Origin: Bacteroidia bacterium | GTDB taxonomy: Bacteria > Bacteroidota > Bacteroidia > SpSt-205 | Assembly (NCBI GenBank): GCA_026003215.1 | Contig: BPGV01000001.1 | Location: 89,570-153,569 of the forward strand | Reading direction: 5' to 3' | DNA length: 64,000 nucleotides | Part shown: in pieces, positions 10,201 through 18,664 of the stretch | Numbering within the stretch: the stretch's first letter is position 1 | Layout of the letters: each line of letters starts with the position of its first letter | Position numbers and translations under genes: made by a program | The notes under the pieces: model-generated | Told to the model about the DNA's origin: nothing | Databases searched by the model: none | What the model saw: only the letters and a program-made list of their open reading frames with translations

Positions 10201-10981
10201 GCCAGTGGCCCACTTCGTGCGTAGTGGTACGCCCCAAGTGATAAGGAGCACTCAGGCCGGTGGAGCTTTTCAAGGCAGACCCAAAGGACGAGTAGAGTAT
10301 GACTACGCCGTCGGTAGTAGCACCTTGGGTGCAGTTAGGTGCGCCCATGCCATCATCGCCGGGCATACCTAAGAGCCCAGAGGCATCCGGAAACTGGGCA
10401 TAGCCTAAAAGCCCCCCGGACAGGTCCGCTACCCAAATATTGAGGTAGCGGGTGGGATCCCAGATGGTGGCAGGCTTTATCGTGGTCTCCATGTAGTTTT
10501 GCGTGTAAGGGGGAGCGTTCCATCCTTGCGTATTGCGGTTCCACCGGACGATGCCGGTGGTGGGGTTGCCGTTGGGGTCGCGTTTCGCCAGAACAAACTC
10601 GATCCGGGTATCAGCGCCGCGGGGGTCATTATTCCAGCCGGGGGTGCCGGGCATGCGCCGAAAGTCTTCGTTGAGCACCGCAATCTGGTCTAAGATATTT
10701 TGGTCGGGGATGTTGCGACCTGTCCCTATGGCTTCTCCATTATGGATAACATGCACGACGACGGGTATCTGATATACGCCGCCGATAGTGCGGCTGTTTG
10801 CTAAGAGGGCTTTGTAGGCTTGGACCTTTTGGCGGAGGAGCGGCTCGTACTCCTCTAACTTGGGCCAATCGGGATACAATGCCCGCATCATACTGTCGTG
10901 CTGCATCGTACCGCAGCGAATCCATTGGGTCTGGGCCGCAAGCCACCCGCCCAGCCCCAGCAGAGAGAGTAGGTAGCGCAT
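7298..10981 (-). CDS. Secreted M43 (pappalysin-like) metalloprotease with T9SS signal
   Basis: A 1227-residue secreted zinc protease. The start at 10981 has TATCTTTG 6 nt upstream and gives the signal peptide MRYLLSLLGLGGWLAAQ. HEVGHWLGLRH at 255-265 is the extended zinc motif HExxHxxGxxH of the M43 family, followed by the Met-turn region (ENYMDYSDDAC). C-terminal to it are a CARDB-like segment (about 360-455), a beta-sandwich like a MAM domain (about 470-650), a Calx-beta-like segment (about 670-765), another beta-sandwich, and a T9SS sorting domain ending KVLRLP. It probably degrades extracellular protein at the cell surface. The large plus-strand frames opposite it are shadows. Confidence 0.92.
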   Translation of the reverse strand: MRYLLSLLGLGGWLAAQTQWIRCGTMQHDSMMRALYPDWPKLEEYEPLLRQKVQAYKALLANSRTIGGVYQIPVVVHVIHNGEAIGTGRNIPDQNILDQIAVLNEDFRRMPGTPGWNNDPRGADTRIEFVLAKRDPNGNPTTGIVRWNRNTQGWNAPPYTQNYMETTIKPATIWDPTRYLNIWVADLSGGLLGYAQFPDASGLLGMPGDDGMGAPNCTQGATTDGVVILYSSFGSALKSSTGLSAPYHLGRTTTHEVGHWLGLRHIWGDNTTGGACAPDDYCDDTPECADPSYGCPANPTSCVAGVRRMIENYMDYSDDACMNIFTLDQALRMRVVLEYCPRRRSLITSPALVPPATTDAALIDLPIPQDMCPGTYNISTILRNNGTTTLTSIPVAYRLNTGPWQTTTWTGSLAAGATTTFNLTGVGLTTPGEYTLTACTNLAGDPDRTEDTTVTRFLVHNGFYPLYETFEHGQEGQPIPPHLWRVVDPNNDCFTWRPGPCTGSNGQRTIAMFVNCWAYSQTGRRDELYTPIIDLTSAPATVQLVFDVAYRRYDNTSTDELRVEISTDCGATWSATPIYQKNGATLATAGNSTARFIPTTAGEWRTETVNLSAYTGNSIRLRFVTINQYGNCIWIDNVRITHQPMVFWADTGQGLREELTWPLLAGDCRRYKDIQIPVQISAAPSSPVNVSVTAASTSTARSGIDFAILTPTLTFPAGSTSPQNVTVRVYDDQAIEPLRYADLVLSVTSGPATIAGNRQNYRLWIEDNDFFPPEVLLWQENFEIGAGGFTQVPVTAGANSWVRGTGTAMGTGYALYITNNTGGNPPPHAYTTTSTSRVAAVSPAINTTNATDLVLAFDVLVGGEYGSPALQDFGRLFYSTTSATGGFQPIIGCTWGNNTCVLGSMRRSQSLYGYPGIVRRVYVALPSATWNQPNLWLAWRWDNDADGNGTQTPLAIDNIVLYGRKTPAIESALASTTVYFGPYDSLYAYSDADGDLMVCLSNQGGFDYGCTQIQIDRTGTTAQALRPGHTPPQYVTDKTFLIVPTNDATNPYHITLYYTNAEVNGYQTTTSQSWNTAPYVVKTAGSISSEYTAPTPTYQLSANRAVGTYGTTGQWIWGSFNTFSGFAAGAPPPLAYRSEAYAEAAATPSGFWAVTPFADKLEFAAEAPFGVVRLRTLLGTAVWETAGPFLAGHYQLQAPNLPAGLYLLEWATPSGEVVATQKVLRLP

Positions 10982-10987
10982 ACCCAA

Positions 10988-10995
10988 CAAAGATA
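10988..10995 (-). promoter_or_regulatory. -7 promoter element of the M43 protease gene
   Basis: TATCTTTG on the minus strand, 6 nt before the ATG at 10981. It rules out the longer TTG start, which would overlap the element. Bases 10996-11203 beyond it hold no gene that I recognise. Confidence 0.7.
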
Positions 10996-11203
10996 CTTTT
11001 TTTTTTCGTAGGGCACCGAAGAAAGTTGCCTTCAGTTGGGATTGGGCGCAGGACAGGGACCGAAAGCTCTGGGCGAAGAAGTCTACCTAAATATACTGAT
11101 AGTGGCTTTGTGTGCCATGCAGCTAATCCTATCGCTTTTTTTTGAGGATAACCGATTATACTGTATGCCTAATTTTTGTAGAATGGTGAGGTGATTTTAC
11201 CCA

Positions 11204-11211
11204 TACCTTTG
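11204..11211 (+). promoter_or_regulatory. -7 promoter element of the SUMF1-like gene
   Basis: TACCTTTG, 4 nt before the ATG at 11216. Confidence 0.7.
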
Positions 11212-11215
11212 ACAT

Positions 11216-12714
11216 ATGAACCGCGTAGTAGCGTTTGCAGGCCTGATGGGCGCCTATGTAGCCCTCTGGGCCAATGGACTCACAATTACTAACTTGACTG
11301 TAAATCAGGCCGCAGGTACAGTAACCTTTACGGTTCAGTGGCAAAACAGCTTCCGGGATGCAGAAAACTGGGATGCTGTCTGGATTTTTGTCAAGTTTAG
11401 GGATTGTGCTGCACCTAAGACGACACCGTTCACTTTTCCATAGTCCAACATGCCCGGTGAAGGTGGTGTGATTGTGCTGCACCTAAGACGACACCGTTCA
11501 CCCATGGCCTTATTAGCGCGACCCTGGCGGACCACACCTTTCCTGCATCCTTGGAGCCCACTTGTGCAAATGGTACAGCTCCATGTATAGACGCTGCGCC
11601 AGACAATACAGGCGTAATGCTACGACGCACAAGCACAGGCTTTGGGACTGTTAGCGGAACCGTAACCCTTAGAGTGACTAACCTGCCAGCCACCGGCAGC
11701 TACGATGTACGGGTAATTGGGATTGAGATGGTGTTTATTCCTCAGGGTAACTTTTACGCAGGCGATGCTACAAGCACGTATAGTATCCGTACAAGCAACG
11801 CTGATAACTCTCCCATTCAAATCACCAGTGAGGCGGCTCTTACTACCATAAGTTATCTCACAGGTGGGAATATCAGCCTTACAGCTAACTTTCGCAAAGG
11901 GTATGCGCCTTTCTATATTATGAAGTATGAGATATCCCATGGCCAGTATGTGGATTTCTTAAACACCATAGGCCAGACCCAAGCGACTAATCGCTTCCCT
12001 GGTGTCGGAGGGACAAATCGTAATAGGCTGTATTTCAACGCCGTCACTACGGACTACTATACCGATCGGCCAGATCGGGCGGTGAATTATCTGTCGTGGG
12101 AGGATATGGTGGCTTATTTGGATTGGGCGGCTTTACGTCCGCTTACAGAGTTAGAGTATGAAAAAGCTTGTCGAGGCCCTCTGTCCCCGGTGCCGAATGA
12201 ATACGCATGGGGAACAACTACTTATACTTATGGTACGGTGTTGACTGCTTCCGAAGATGGTACGGAGACTTTTACCGACCCGGGGGCTAATGCTCGGGCT
12301 ATCGACCAAGGGCTTACGGGGGGAGATGGAGGAGCAGGTCCCGTGCGGGTGGGTATTTTTGCCACCCCTTCTACCAATACGCGGGCAGCTGCAGGTGCCA
12401 GCTACTGGGGGGTAATGAACCTTTCCGATAATGTCTTTGAGTACTATTACGACATCCGGGCCGGCCAGGCTGGGCGCTCCCCCGCCAATGGTATCCCCTG
12501 GGGTGATGGTGCTCTGGACGCGACAGGGGCAGCTAATCAACCTAACTGGGTGATTGCTTGTAATGCTGTAGATATCATTCTCCGGGGCGTAATGACGGCG
12601 GCCGACCCCTCGGCAGGACGGGTAAGCAACCGGGTAGCTGTAGGCCGCGTATGTAATGGAGGCAACTTCTATCCGGGCCGATATTATACCAACGGTGGTA
12701 GAGGAGGCCGCTGA
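11216..12714 (+). pseudogene. Formylglycine-generating-enzyme (SUMF1) domain protein, disrupted by a 68-bp insertion
   Basis: The first frame (11216-11443) gives a signal peptide and a beta-domain (NWDAVWIFVKFRDC) and then stops. The second (open to 12714) continues with IEMVFIPQGNFYAGD, MKYEISHGQYVDFL, RPLTELEYEKACRG and ...GRYYTNGGRGGR, the layout of Bacteroidota FGE-sulfatase-domain proteins. Deleting bases 11402-11469 joins the frames exactly, reading KFRDCAAPKTTPFTHGLIS. The break is therefore a single insertion, described separately. FGE-like proteins are formylglycine-forming oxidases or binding/regulatory relatives; I see no basis for choosing. Without correction the product would be a truncated 75-residue peptide. 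The ATG at 11216 is supported by its -7 element. Confidence 0.85.
11402..11501 (+). repeat. 32-bp direct repeat flanking a 36-bp insert (repeat-spacer-repeat)
   Basis: Bases 11402-11433 and 11470-11501 are identical 32-mers (begin GATTGTGCTG, end ACCGTTCAC). Between them, 11434-11469 is a 36-bp segment (begins TTTTCCATAG, ends GGTGGTGT) with no counterpart in the restored gene. The net insertion is 68 bp and shifts the frame. The sizes match a one-spacer CRISPR unit, yet the repeat is the host gene's own sequence and is unrelated to the array repeat at 44.5 kb. Confidence 0.95.
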
Positions 12715-12729
12715 GCTTCTCGTCTTTTT

Positions 12730-14710
12730 ATGGGTAGGCTTCTTTGTCTCATAGGCGTTCTTTGCAGTATAGGGGGGCTGCTATGGAGCCAAACTAAGTT
12801 TAGGGGAGGGAGTGGGGGAGGGACCAGTTATGCACGAGTGGCTTGCCCCTCCCCTGCTATCTCGTCCGCTAAGTTTCAAGGCGGTACCTATGATGGTACA
12901 GCGCTTGGAAGCACGTATTATACGATATGTGCCCCGCCTCCGCCTCCGGTTGCCAGCAAGTATGCTGGCGGCAGCGCCGATGGCGAAGCCTTGGCTATCC
13001 TTACCTGTCCTCCTACAGCCTTCTCCTCTGCTAAGTTTCAAGGTGGAGCTTATGATGGGGTGAGCTGGGTACTCCAGATGTGTCCTCCTACCTTCTTAGT
13101 AAGTGCCAAGTTTTTGGGAGGGGCATACGATGGAGCTGCCCTTATAGCTCAGCTTTGTATCCCGCCACCTCTTATAAGCGCTAAATACACGGGTGGCCCG
13201 TATGATGGGGCGGATGCGGCTGTGTCTCTGTGTGTGCCGCTGCCGGTGACTTCTCTCAAGTATGCTGGGGGTCCATATGATGGGGCGGATGTGGCTGTGT
13301 CTCTGTGTATGCCGCTGCCGGTGACTTCTCTCAAGTATGCTGGGGGTCCATATGATGGGGCGGATGTGGCTATGTCTCTGTGTGTGCCGCTGCCGGTGAC
13401 TTCTCTCAAGTATGCTGGGGGTCCTTATGATGGTGAAGCTATGGCCCTTCTCTCATGTCCTATTATGGTGGGGATTTCCCTAAAGTTTGTAGGTGGAAGT
13501 TATGATGGAACTTCTATGGTTGTTCAAAGTTGTCCTTCTTTTTCGGTGGCTTCTGCTAAGTATCAAGGGGGACCCTATGATGGAGAAAGTATGGGTTGGG
13601 TTAGTTGTACTCCCCCCCCTCCACCTAATCCTAATAAGTATAGTGGTGGCGCCTATGATGGGGAAGCCCTGGCTGTTGTTACTTGTCCGCCGACTGTGGT
13701 GCTTTCGGTAAAGTTTTCCGGAGGCCCGTATGATGGCGGCACCTTAGCCCAACTAACTTGTCCGCCAGTGGCTATACTCTCTGCGAAGTATGCTGGGGGG
13801 CCATATGATGGGGAGAGCATGGTACAGGTGGCGTGTCCGCCGGTTATTCCTGTGACGGCGAAGTATACGGGCGGTCCGTATGATGGGGAGGCGATGGTAC
13901 AGGTGGCATGTCCGCCGGTGATCTCCTGTGACGGCGAAGTATACGGGCGGTCCGTATGATGGGGAGAGCATGGTGCAGGTAGCATGTCCGCCGGTTATTC
14001 CTGTGACGGCGAAGTATACGGGCGGTCCGTATGATGGGGAGAGCATGGTACAGGTGGCATGTCCGCCGGTTATTCCTGTGACGGCGAAGTATACGGGCGG
14101 TCCGTATGATGGGGAGAGCATGGCTACCTATAACTATAACTGCCAGGTACCCTTGTCTGCGGAAATAGCGCTTTTGTTAGAAGGGGGGTGGCTGACCCGG
14201 GGCACGGCTAACCTGCGTTGGGAAGTCAGCCGGGAAGCTGGTGTCGTAGCCTATACCCTCTGGCGTGAGGGAGACCCTCTTATGCCTCGCGAGGCAGTCA
14301 TAACCTTGCCAGCGGTCTATCAAGATGGGTATGCCCATGCTTATGAGGCAGTGGACAGGGTGCCTTCTCCCGGGCGATATGCTTATTGGGTGGAGGCTCT
14401 TACGGAAGAAGGACCTAAATTGCATTCTAATGCAGTTACTTTGGAGTGGCCGGCCCGCTGGGAAGTAAAAGTGTGGCCTAATCCTACGGCTTCTACCTTA
14501 TGGGTTCAAGTGGAACTGCCCGAGGCTACAGGGGTGCGCTTCACGCTATGGACGGTGGTCGGGCAGTGCATATATGACTATCGCATAAGTGGCCAAGTAG
14601 GCTTGCAAGTGCATACGATAGATATGCAGGGACTTTCTTCAGGTGTCTATCTCTTGCAGGTCTTTACGGGGATGGGCGAATACAAAAACCTACGGGTAGT
14701 GCGCCTCTGA
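12730..14710 (+). pseudogene. Secreted KY.GGPYDG tandem-repeat protein with T9SS signal, frameshifted
   Basis: Begins with a signal peptide (MGRLLCLIGVLCSIGGLLWS). It then carries about 18 repeats of 24-25 residues with core K(Y/F).GG.YDG followed by about nine residues and one Cys, often CPP. A Fn3-like segment (about LSAEIALLLEGGW to SNAVTLEW) and a T9SS sorting domain ending NLRVVRL follow. The frame changes near 13922-13930. There the copy reads ATCTCCTGTG where sister copies read ATTCCTGTG, i.e. one extra base, so the first frame stops at 13959. Correcting it gives one protein of about 660 residues. It may be a real mutation, slippage within nearly identical copies, or an assembly error. 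Function unknown; the repeat motif is unfamiliar to me. Confidence 0.8.
12790..14125 (+). repeat. Tandem ~75-bp coding repeats
   Basis: About 18 units of roughly 72-78 bp. The 5' units are diverged, the three units around 13230-13430 are close copies, and the four from about 13850 to 14120 are nearly identical, which points to recent homogenisation or expansion at the 3' end. Each unit encodes one GG.YDG motif and one cysteine. Confidence 0.9.
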
Positions 14711-14717
14711 AAAGAAG

Positions 14718-15854
14718 CTACTTTTTAGACAGGGCTACTTGCTCTAAGAGGGTAACTATCTGGGCATAAAGCTTGTGGAGGTTTTCTTTTGTGGCGGCAG
14801 AGACAAATACCGTGGGGTACGGCGATTGGGCGTGCCAGGTGGTCTCTAAGAGTTCCCGCTGCTCTGGGGTAAGGCGGTCTATTTTGTTCATCACGAGGAG
14901 AATAGGGATATCTGCCGCGCCGATGGTCTCCAGCGTGCGTTCTACGGTGCGCAGCTGCTCCAAATAGCCCGGGCTGCTGGCATCTACCACAAGGAGCAGG
15001 AGATCGGCTTCTTTGACCTCAGCTAAGGTGGTAAGGAAGGCCTGCAGGAGATTGGGCGGAAGCTTGCGAATAAAACCCACGGTATCCGATAGGAGAAAAG
15101 GCACTCCCTGCAGGACTACCTTCCGAGTGGTGGTATCTAAGGTCGCAAAAAGCCGGTCAGCTACTAAAACGGGCGCCTTGGTGATAAGCTGCATGAGGGT
15201 AGATTTGCCGACGTTGGTGTAGCCTACCAGGGCCACACGCGGGAGGGTTTCGCGTTTTTCTCTGCGTATGGCGGCCTGTTTGGCGTATTCTTTGAGTTTG
15301 AGACGCAGTTGGGTGATTTGTTTGCGGATTTTGCGGCGGTCGGCTTCCAGCTGCTGCTCACCTCCTCCGCCCCGCAGCCCGATACCGCCTCGCTCGCGGG
15401 AGAGGTGCGTCCATTGGTGTGCCAGCCGTGGTAGCTCATACTCTAAGCGGGCCAGTTCTACTTGGGCTTTGGCTTGGGCTGTGCGGGCATTGCGCGCAAA
15501 TATCTCTAAAATAAGCCCCTCTCTGTCTGTGACCGGCTTACCCCAGGCTTTTTCTAAGTTTCGCACTTGTACGGCGGAGAGTTCGGCATCTACCAAGATA
15601 AAATCTATCGCATCCTTGTGGACTTCTATGTAAGCTTGCACTTCCTGGACGCGGCCTTTGGTGAGGAAAGTCGCTGGGTCGGGCCGCCTCCACCCATAGG
15701 TAAAAACATGCATCACCGCATACCCTGCGCTGCGGGTCAGGAAAAGGAGCTCTTCTAAGTATTCCTCGCTTTGCTCGGGACTTTCTGCGGGGCCCTCTAT
15801 GCGCACTATCAAGGCCCGTAACTGACCATTTTCTCCGATAGCTACGCCCTTCAT
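14718..15854 (-). CDS. hflX: GTPase HflX
   Basis: A 378-residue ribosome-associated GTPase that can split stalled or stressed ribosomes. Seen in order: the N-terminal HflX domain (ILVDAELSAVQVRNLEKAWG), the glycine-rich GGIGLRGGGGEQQLE segment with a coiled coil, then the G domain with G1 GYTNVGKST, G3 DTVGFI and G4 NKID. The gene starts with ATGA overlapping the stop of the upstream coiled-coil gene, so the two are co-transcribed and probably translationally coupled. It converges tail-to-tail on the repeat-protein gene with only 7 nt between. Confidence 0.95.
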   Translation of the reverse strand: MKGVAIGENGQLRALIVRIEGPAESPEQSEEYLEELLFLTRSAGYAVMHVFTYGWRRPDPATFLTKGRVQEVQAYIEVHKDAIDFILVDAELSAVQVRNLEKAWGKPVTDREGLILEIFARNARTAQAKAQVELARLEYELPRLAHQWTHLSRERGGIGLRGGGGEQQLEADRRKIRKQITQLRLKLKEYAKQAAIRREKRETLPRVALVGYTNVGKSTLMQLITKAPVLVADRLFATLDTTTRKVVLQGVPFLLSDTVGFIRKLPPNLLQAFLTTLAEVKEADLLLLVVDASSPGYLEQLRTVERTLETIGAADIPILLVMNKIDRLTPEQRELLETTWHAQSPYPTVFVSAATKENLHKLYAQIVTLLEQVALSKK

Positions 15855-16327
15855 ACGAAAGAAGCTTTATAACAACCCATACTGCCGTAGAATCTCTCCC
15901 ATGCCGGGGTGTAAGCAGGTATATTCTCGGGGAGCGGTGACAAGACGGGTAAGCTTTCGGTATCTTCTGGGAGGGCTTTTATTTTTCGCTCTAAGGGTTT
16001 GCGGGCCTTTGGGCGGTCCCAAAGGATGAAGCCCATAAGCCCTACAATCAAGCCCATACTACCAAAGAGCAGGTAGGTCAGTTGGCTAAACGGGTTATTT
16101 ACAGCACCGATGCGAGCTTCCAGCCGGTCGAAACGCTCTTCCAGTCTATCTAAGCGAGCTGCTATTCTATCTATGTGCTTTTCCAGCTGGTCTATGCGCT
16201 TTTCTAAGGCGCTCATCTTTTCTTCCAGGCGCACGAGTCGCTCCCTATCGGCTAAGGTATAAGGCACAGGTTGGTAGAGGTCTGGGGCCCAAAGCCAGCT
16301 TCCTATCGGCAGGAGGGCTTTTCGCAC
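15851..16327 (-). CDS. Small coiled-coil membrane protein
   Basis: About 158 residues from the GTG at 16327. I prefer this start because TATCTTTG (16344-16337) lies 9 nt before it and the alternative TTG at 16339 sits inside that element. Residues about 30-85 form a strongly heptad-repeated coiled coil (L..RID.LEK.ID.IA.RLDRLEERFDRLEAR). A single transmembrane segment follows (LTYLLFGSMGLIVGLMGFIL), then a charged tail. Similar coiled-coil/one-TM proteins of bacteria are structural or uncharacterised. It lies directly upstream of hflX with overlapping stop and start. Function not inferred. Confidence 0.65.
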   Translation of the reverse strand: MRKALLPIGSWLWAPDLYQPVPYTLADRERLVRLEEKMSALEKRIDQLEKHIDRIAARLDRLEERFDRLEARIGAVNNPFSQLTYLLFGSMGLIVGLMGFILWDRPKARKPLERKIKALPEDTESLPVLSPLPENIPAYTPAWERFYGSMGCYKASFV

Positions 16328-16411
16328 TAAACAAAACAAAGATAAGAAAACCCGGCCGTCTCCCCCCTCTACGCTCCCAGAATGGGCGGTAAGGGGGCTT
16401 TGGCGCTACAC

Positions 16412-18421
16412 TTACTCTTTTGCCCAAGTATAAGCTTGCAAGGTGGTGCCCTGTATCACGAAGAGCCGTTTTTCTACGGGGTCTATTTCAAACTGGGGCG
16501 GTCGGGAAAGCTCCACTTTGCCTAAGGTTTTTTCCATGAGCGGGGTGCAGGAGTCTTTATCCACGACAAAGAGGGCCAGTTGTGTGCCTTGCATCCCGGC
16601 CAGGAAGGCCAGATTTTCTGCAGCTTTGAGCTGGGTGTAACGCCGTTGCACAAGGGCAGTCCAGGTAGCGTCTCCCAGCACCGCCAGCCCTACCGAGGCG
16701 GTAGCATAGCTGGCGGCTTTGAGCATCTGGCGCAGGGAAGGCGCCTGATTCAGCCTATCCCAGGGACGATCAGGGTCGTATACTACCTCTTGGAGCGCTT
16801 TGTAGCCTAAGTACGCTGAACCCACATAAGCTGCCAGGGACACTGTAGCTCCGAGCAGCCGAATAAGCGGAGGCTGTGCAGGCACGGGCTGTTGCAAGTG
16901 ACATATTTCCTTCCCGTTCGGCAAGAAGCGATATAAAGAAGAGCCCCCCCACACCAGGATATGCCCCTTATCATAAGCAATCCCTTGGGGCGGGTCGCTT
17001 TGGAAAGCGGAGATAGGTTTGCCCAAGGGCTCCGGCTGCGTGCCGGCCCCTCGCCATACAAAGAGCTGGCCATTATCGTCTATGCCGTAGGCTTCAAAGA
17101 GAGGGCCTTCTTCCCGCACCGCAAACGGAATGCTAAAAGGGCTTTTGAGGGGTTTCTCCCAGAGGACTTCGCCTGTTTCGCTGATATATTGGAGGCGTCG
17201 GGTGGTTTGTACTAAGAAGCCGCCGGGTACATTCTGGGCATGGAGGAGGGTGCCTTTGAGGCTGATAGGCTTCTGGAAGAGGAACTGTCCCCGCTCAATG
17301 TCCAATACATCTATTTCTACTTTCCAGTTGTCTCGGGGAGCATGGCGGCTTTGCCAGAAGCGCTCCCGCATAAAGACGCAGAAGAGCCGCTTTTCATCCA
17401 AGGGAATATAACCCGCCAGCAGGCCGGGGGTTTTGAGCCGTTCGCCCCAAGGGTTTTGGCCGTTTTCTTGAACCAGAAGGGCTAAGGGGGGATAGAGGAG
17501 GTTATTACCCGTAGGGAGCGCATCGGAGTCAGCCGCTACATCGTCTGTGAAAAGAAGCACCCCTTTTTCTGTACTGAAAGCGTGGAGGATGCGGTTTCGG
17601 TAGAGGGGAATAGGTTTTTCCCAGAGTTTTTCGCCGGTGGAGCGGCGCACGCCTATGAGGCGGCCACGACCATACGCGACTATCCAATCTCGTTCGGGGT
17701 CGGCAAACACAAAAGTCCCTGTGGTAGGCTGGAAACTGATACCTTTTACAATCTCGGTGCGCCAGCGGTTTTGGCCGGTGCGGGCATCTACGGCATAAAG
17801 GGCCCGGTTGGTGAGGAAATACAGCGTACCTTCGTAGCAGCTGATGTTGCTTTGGAGCTGTTCGCTGCCGACGTTTTCGCCGGCGGGTCGGCGCCAGCGT
17901 TCCTCCCCCGTGCGCACGTCATACGCGGCCAAAATGGAGGTTTGGAGCGAGAAGGCTTTCTTAGGGTCTTTGGGGCCTACGCCAAAGAGAATCAACAACC
18001 CTGCCTCTGGGCAGAGAGCGCGGCCGCTTACCCAATCCCAGCTTTTCCGTGCCTCTGAACGGTCAAATACCAGCTTACCCGTGGCAGTATTGAGTACCTT
18101 GTAGGGGGCTAAGTTTTGGGTGAGGGCTATTTCTGCAGGATTATTGGCCATTGCGCCCGGTGGCGCATACTGAAGGCTGCCATTTTCATAAAGCGGTGAG
18201 TCGTCTATGGGGTACCATTCTTGGGAGAGGCCGCGGCAGCCTGCGCATTCCCAGCGCTTTTGTCCAGTGCCCGCATCTAAGGCATATACGCCTTCCCGTA
18301 GGCTGACAACGAGGAGATGGCCGTCAGGAAGGAGCTTGATTCGGGCATCTTTGGGCAGGGAAACTTCCCACAGCGGAGCTTGAGCCCACACCAGGGCGCC
18401 TATCCACAAGAGGAGAGACAT
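16412..18421 (-). CDS. PQQ-like beta-propeller repeat protein, secreted
   Basis: About 669 residues. The start at 18421 gives the signal peptide MSLLLWIGALVWAQ and has TAGATTTG 5 nt upstream; longer frames run into the tRNA. Propeller blades appear as repeats of the type YALDAGTGQKRWE, YDVRTGEERWRR, YAVDARTGQNRWR and VRRSTGEKLWEK, the quinoprotein-like motif of BamB-type and PQQ-dehydrogenase folds. No catalytic dehydrogenase residues are evident, so a structural or binding role is likelier. A hydrophobic stretch near 540-620 (LGATVSLAAYVGSAYLG) suggests a membrane segment within the C-terminal part. Role unknown. Confidence 0.75.
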   Translation of the reverse strand: MSLLLWIGALVWAQAPLWEVSLPKDARIKLLPDGHLLVVSLREGVYALDAGTGQKRWECAGCRGLSQEWYPIDDSPLYENGSLQYAPPGAMANNPAEIALTQNLAPYKVLNTATGKLVFDRSEARKSWDWVSGRALCPEAGLLILFGVGPKDPKKAFSLQTSILAAYDVRTGEERWRRPAGENVGSEQLQSNISCYEGTLYFLTNRALYAVDARTGQNRWRTEIVKGISFQPTTGTFVFADPERDWIVAYGRGRLIGVRRSTGEKLWEKPIPLYRNRILHAFSTEKGVLLFTDDVAADSDALPTGNNLLYPPLALLVQENGQNPWGERLKTPGLLAGYIPLDEKRLFCVFMRERFWQSRHAPRDNWKVEIDVLDIERGQFLFQKPISLKGTLLHAQNVPGGFLVQTTRRLQYISETGEVLWEKPLKSPFSIPFAVREEGPLFEAYGIDDNGQLFVWRGAGTQPEPLGKPISAFQSDPPQGIAYDKGHILVWGGSSLYRFLPNGKEICHLQQPVPAQPPLIRLLGATVSLAAYVGSAYLGYKALQEVVYDPDRPWDRLNQAPSLRQMLKAASYATASVGLAVLGDATWTALVQRRYTQLKAAENLAFLAGMQGTQLALFVVDKDSCTPLMEKTLGKVELSRPPQFEIDPVEKRLFVIQGTTLQAYTWAKE

Positions 18422-18426
18422 CGAGA

Positions 18427-18434
18427 CAAATCTA
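18427..18434 (-). promoter_or_regulatory. -7 promoter element of the beta-propeller gene
   Basis: TAGATTTG on the minus strand, 5 nt before the ATG at 18421 and downstream of tRNA-Ala. It fixes the start. Confidence 0.6.
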
Positions 18435-18459
18435 CGTCTTTTTGAGGCTGGTGGTTGCG

Positions 18460-18535
18460 TGGTGGAGAGTAGCGGATTCGAACCGCTGACCTTCGGCTTG
18501 CAAAGCCGACGCTCTACCACCTGAGCTAACTCCCC
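18460..18535 (-). tRNA. tRNA-Ala (UGC)
   Basis: The minus strand folds as a cloverleaf: acceptor GGGGAGT/ACTCTCC with one G-T pair, D-arm AGCTCAGGTGGTAGAGC, anticodon loop CTTTGCAAA with anticodon TGC, T-loop GGTTCGAATCC. Discriminator A63 is followed by an encoded CCA (18462-18460). Confidence 0.95.
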
Positions 18536-18545
18536 TCCTCGGATG

Positions 18546-18619
18546 TGGGCCTGCGTGGAGTCGAACCACGGACCTCGACATTATCAGTGTCGCGCTCTAA
18601 CCAACTGAGCTACAGGCCC
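18546..18619 (-). tRNA. tRNA-Ile (GAU)
   Basis: Cloverleaf on the minus strand with acceptor GGGCCTG/CAGGCCC, D-arm AGCTCAGTTGGTTAGAGC, anticodon loop with GAT, and T-loop GGTTCGACTCC. CCA is not encoded (the discriminator A is followed by CAT), unlike the neighbouring tRNA-Ala 10 bp downstream. Both are probably processed from one transcript. Confidence 0.95.
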
Positions 18620-18664
18620 AGCGGGCGCAAAGGTACGATTTTTCGGATATCTCCAAGCGAAGCG

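Noticed and set aside
11402-11501. A functional one-spacer CRISPR locus
   Set aside because: The repeat is host coding sequence unrelated to the array repeat, with no leader; it is an insertion scar, not an array.
13149-14121. Minus-strand repeated frames (SPSYGPPVYFA)
   Set aside because: Antisense shadows of the tandem-repeat gene.
12790-14125. 75-bp tandem repeats as a possible CRISPR array
   Set aside because: The segments between motifs are also repeated and everything is in frame, so it is a coding repeat.
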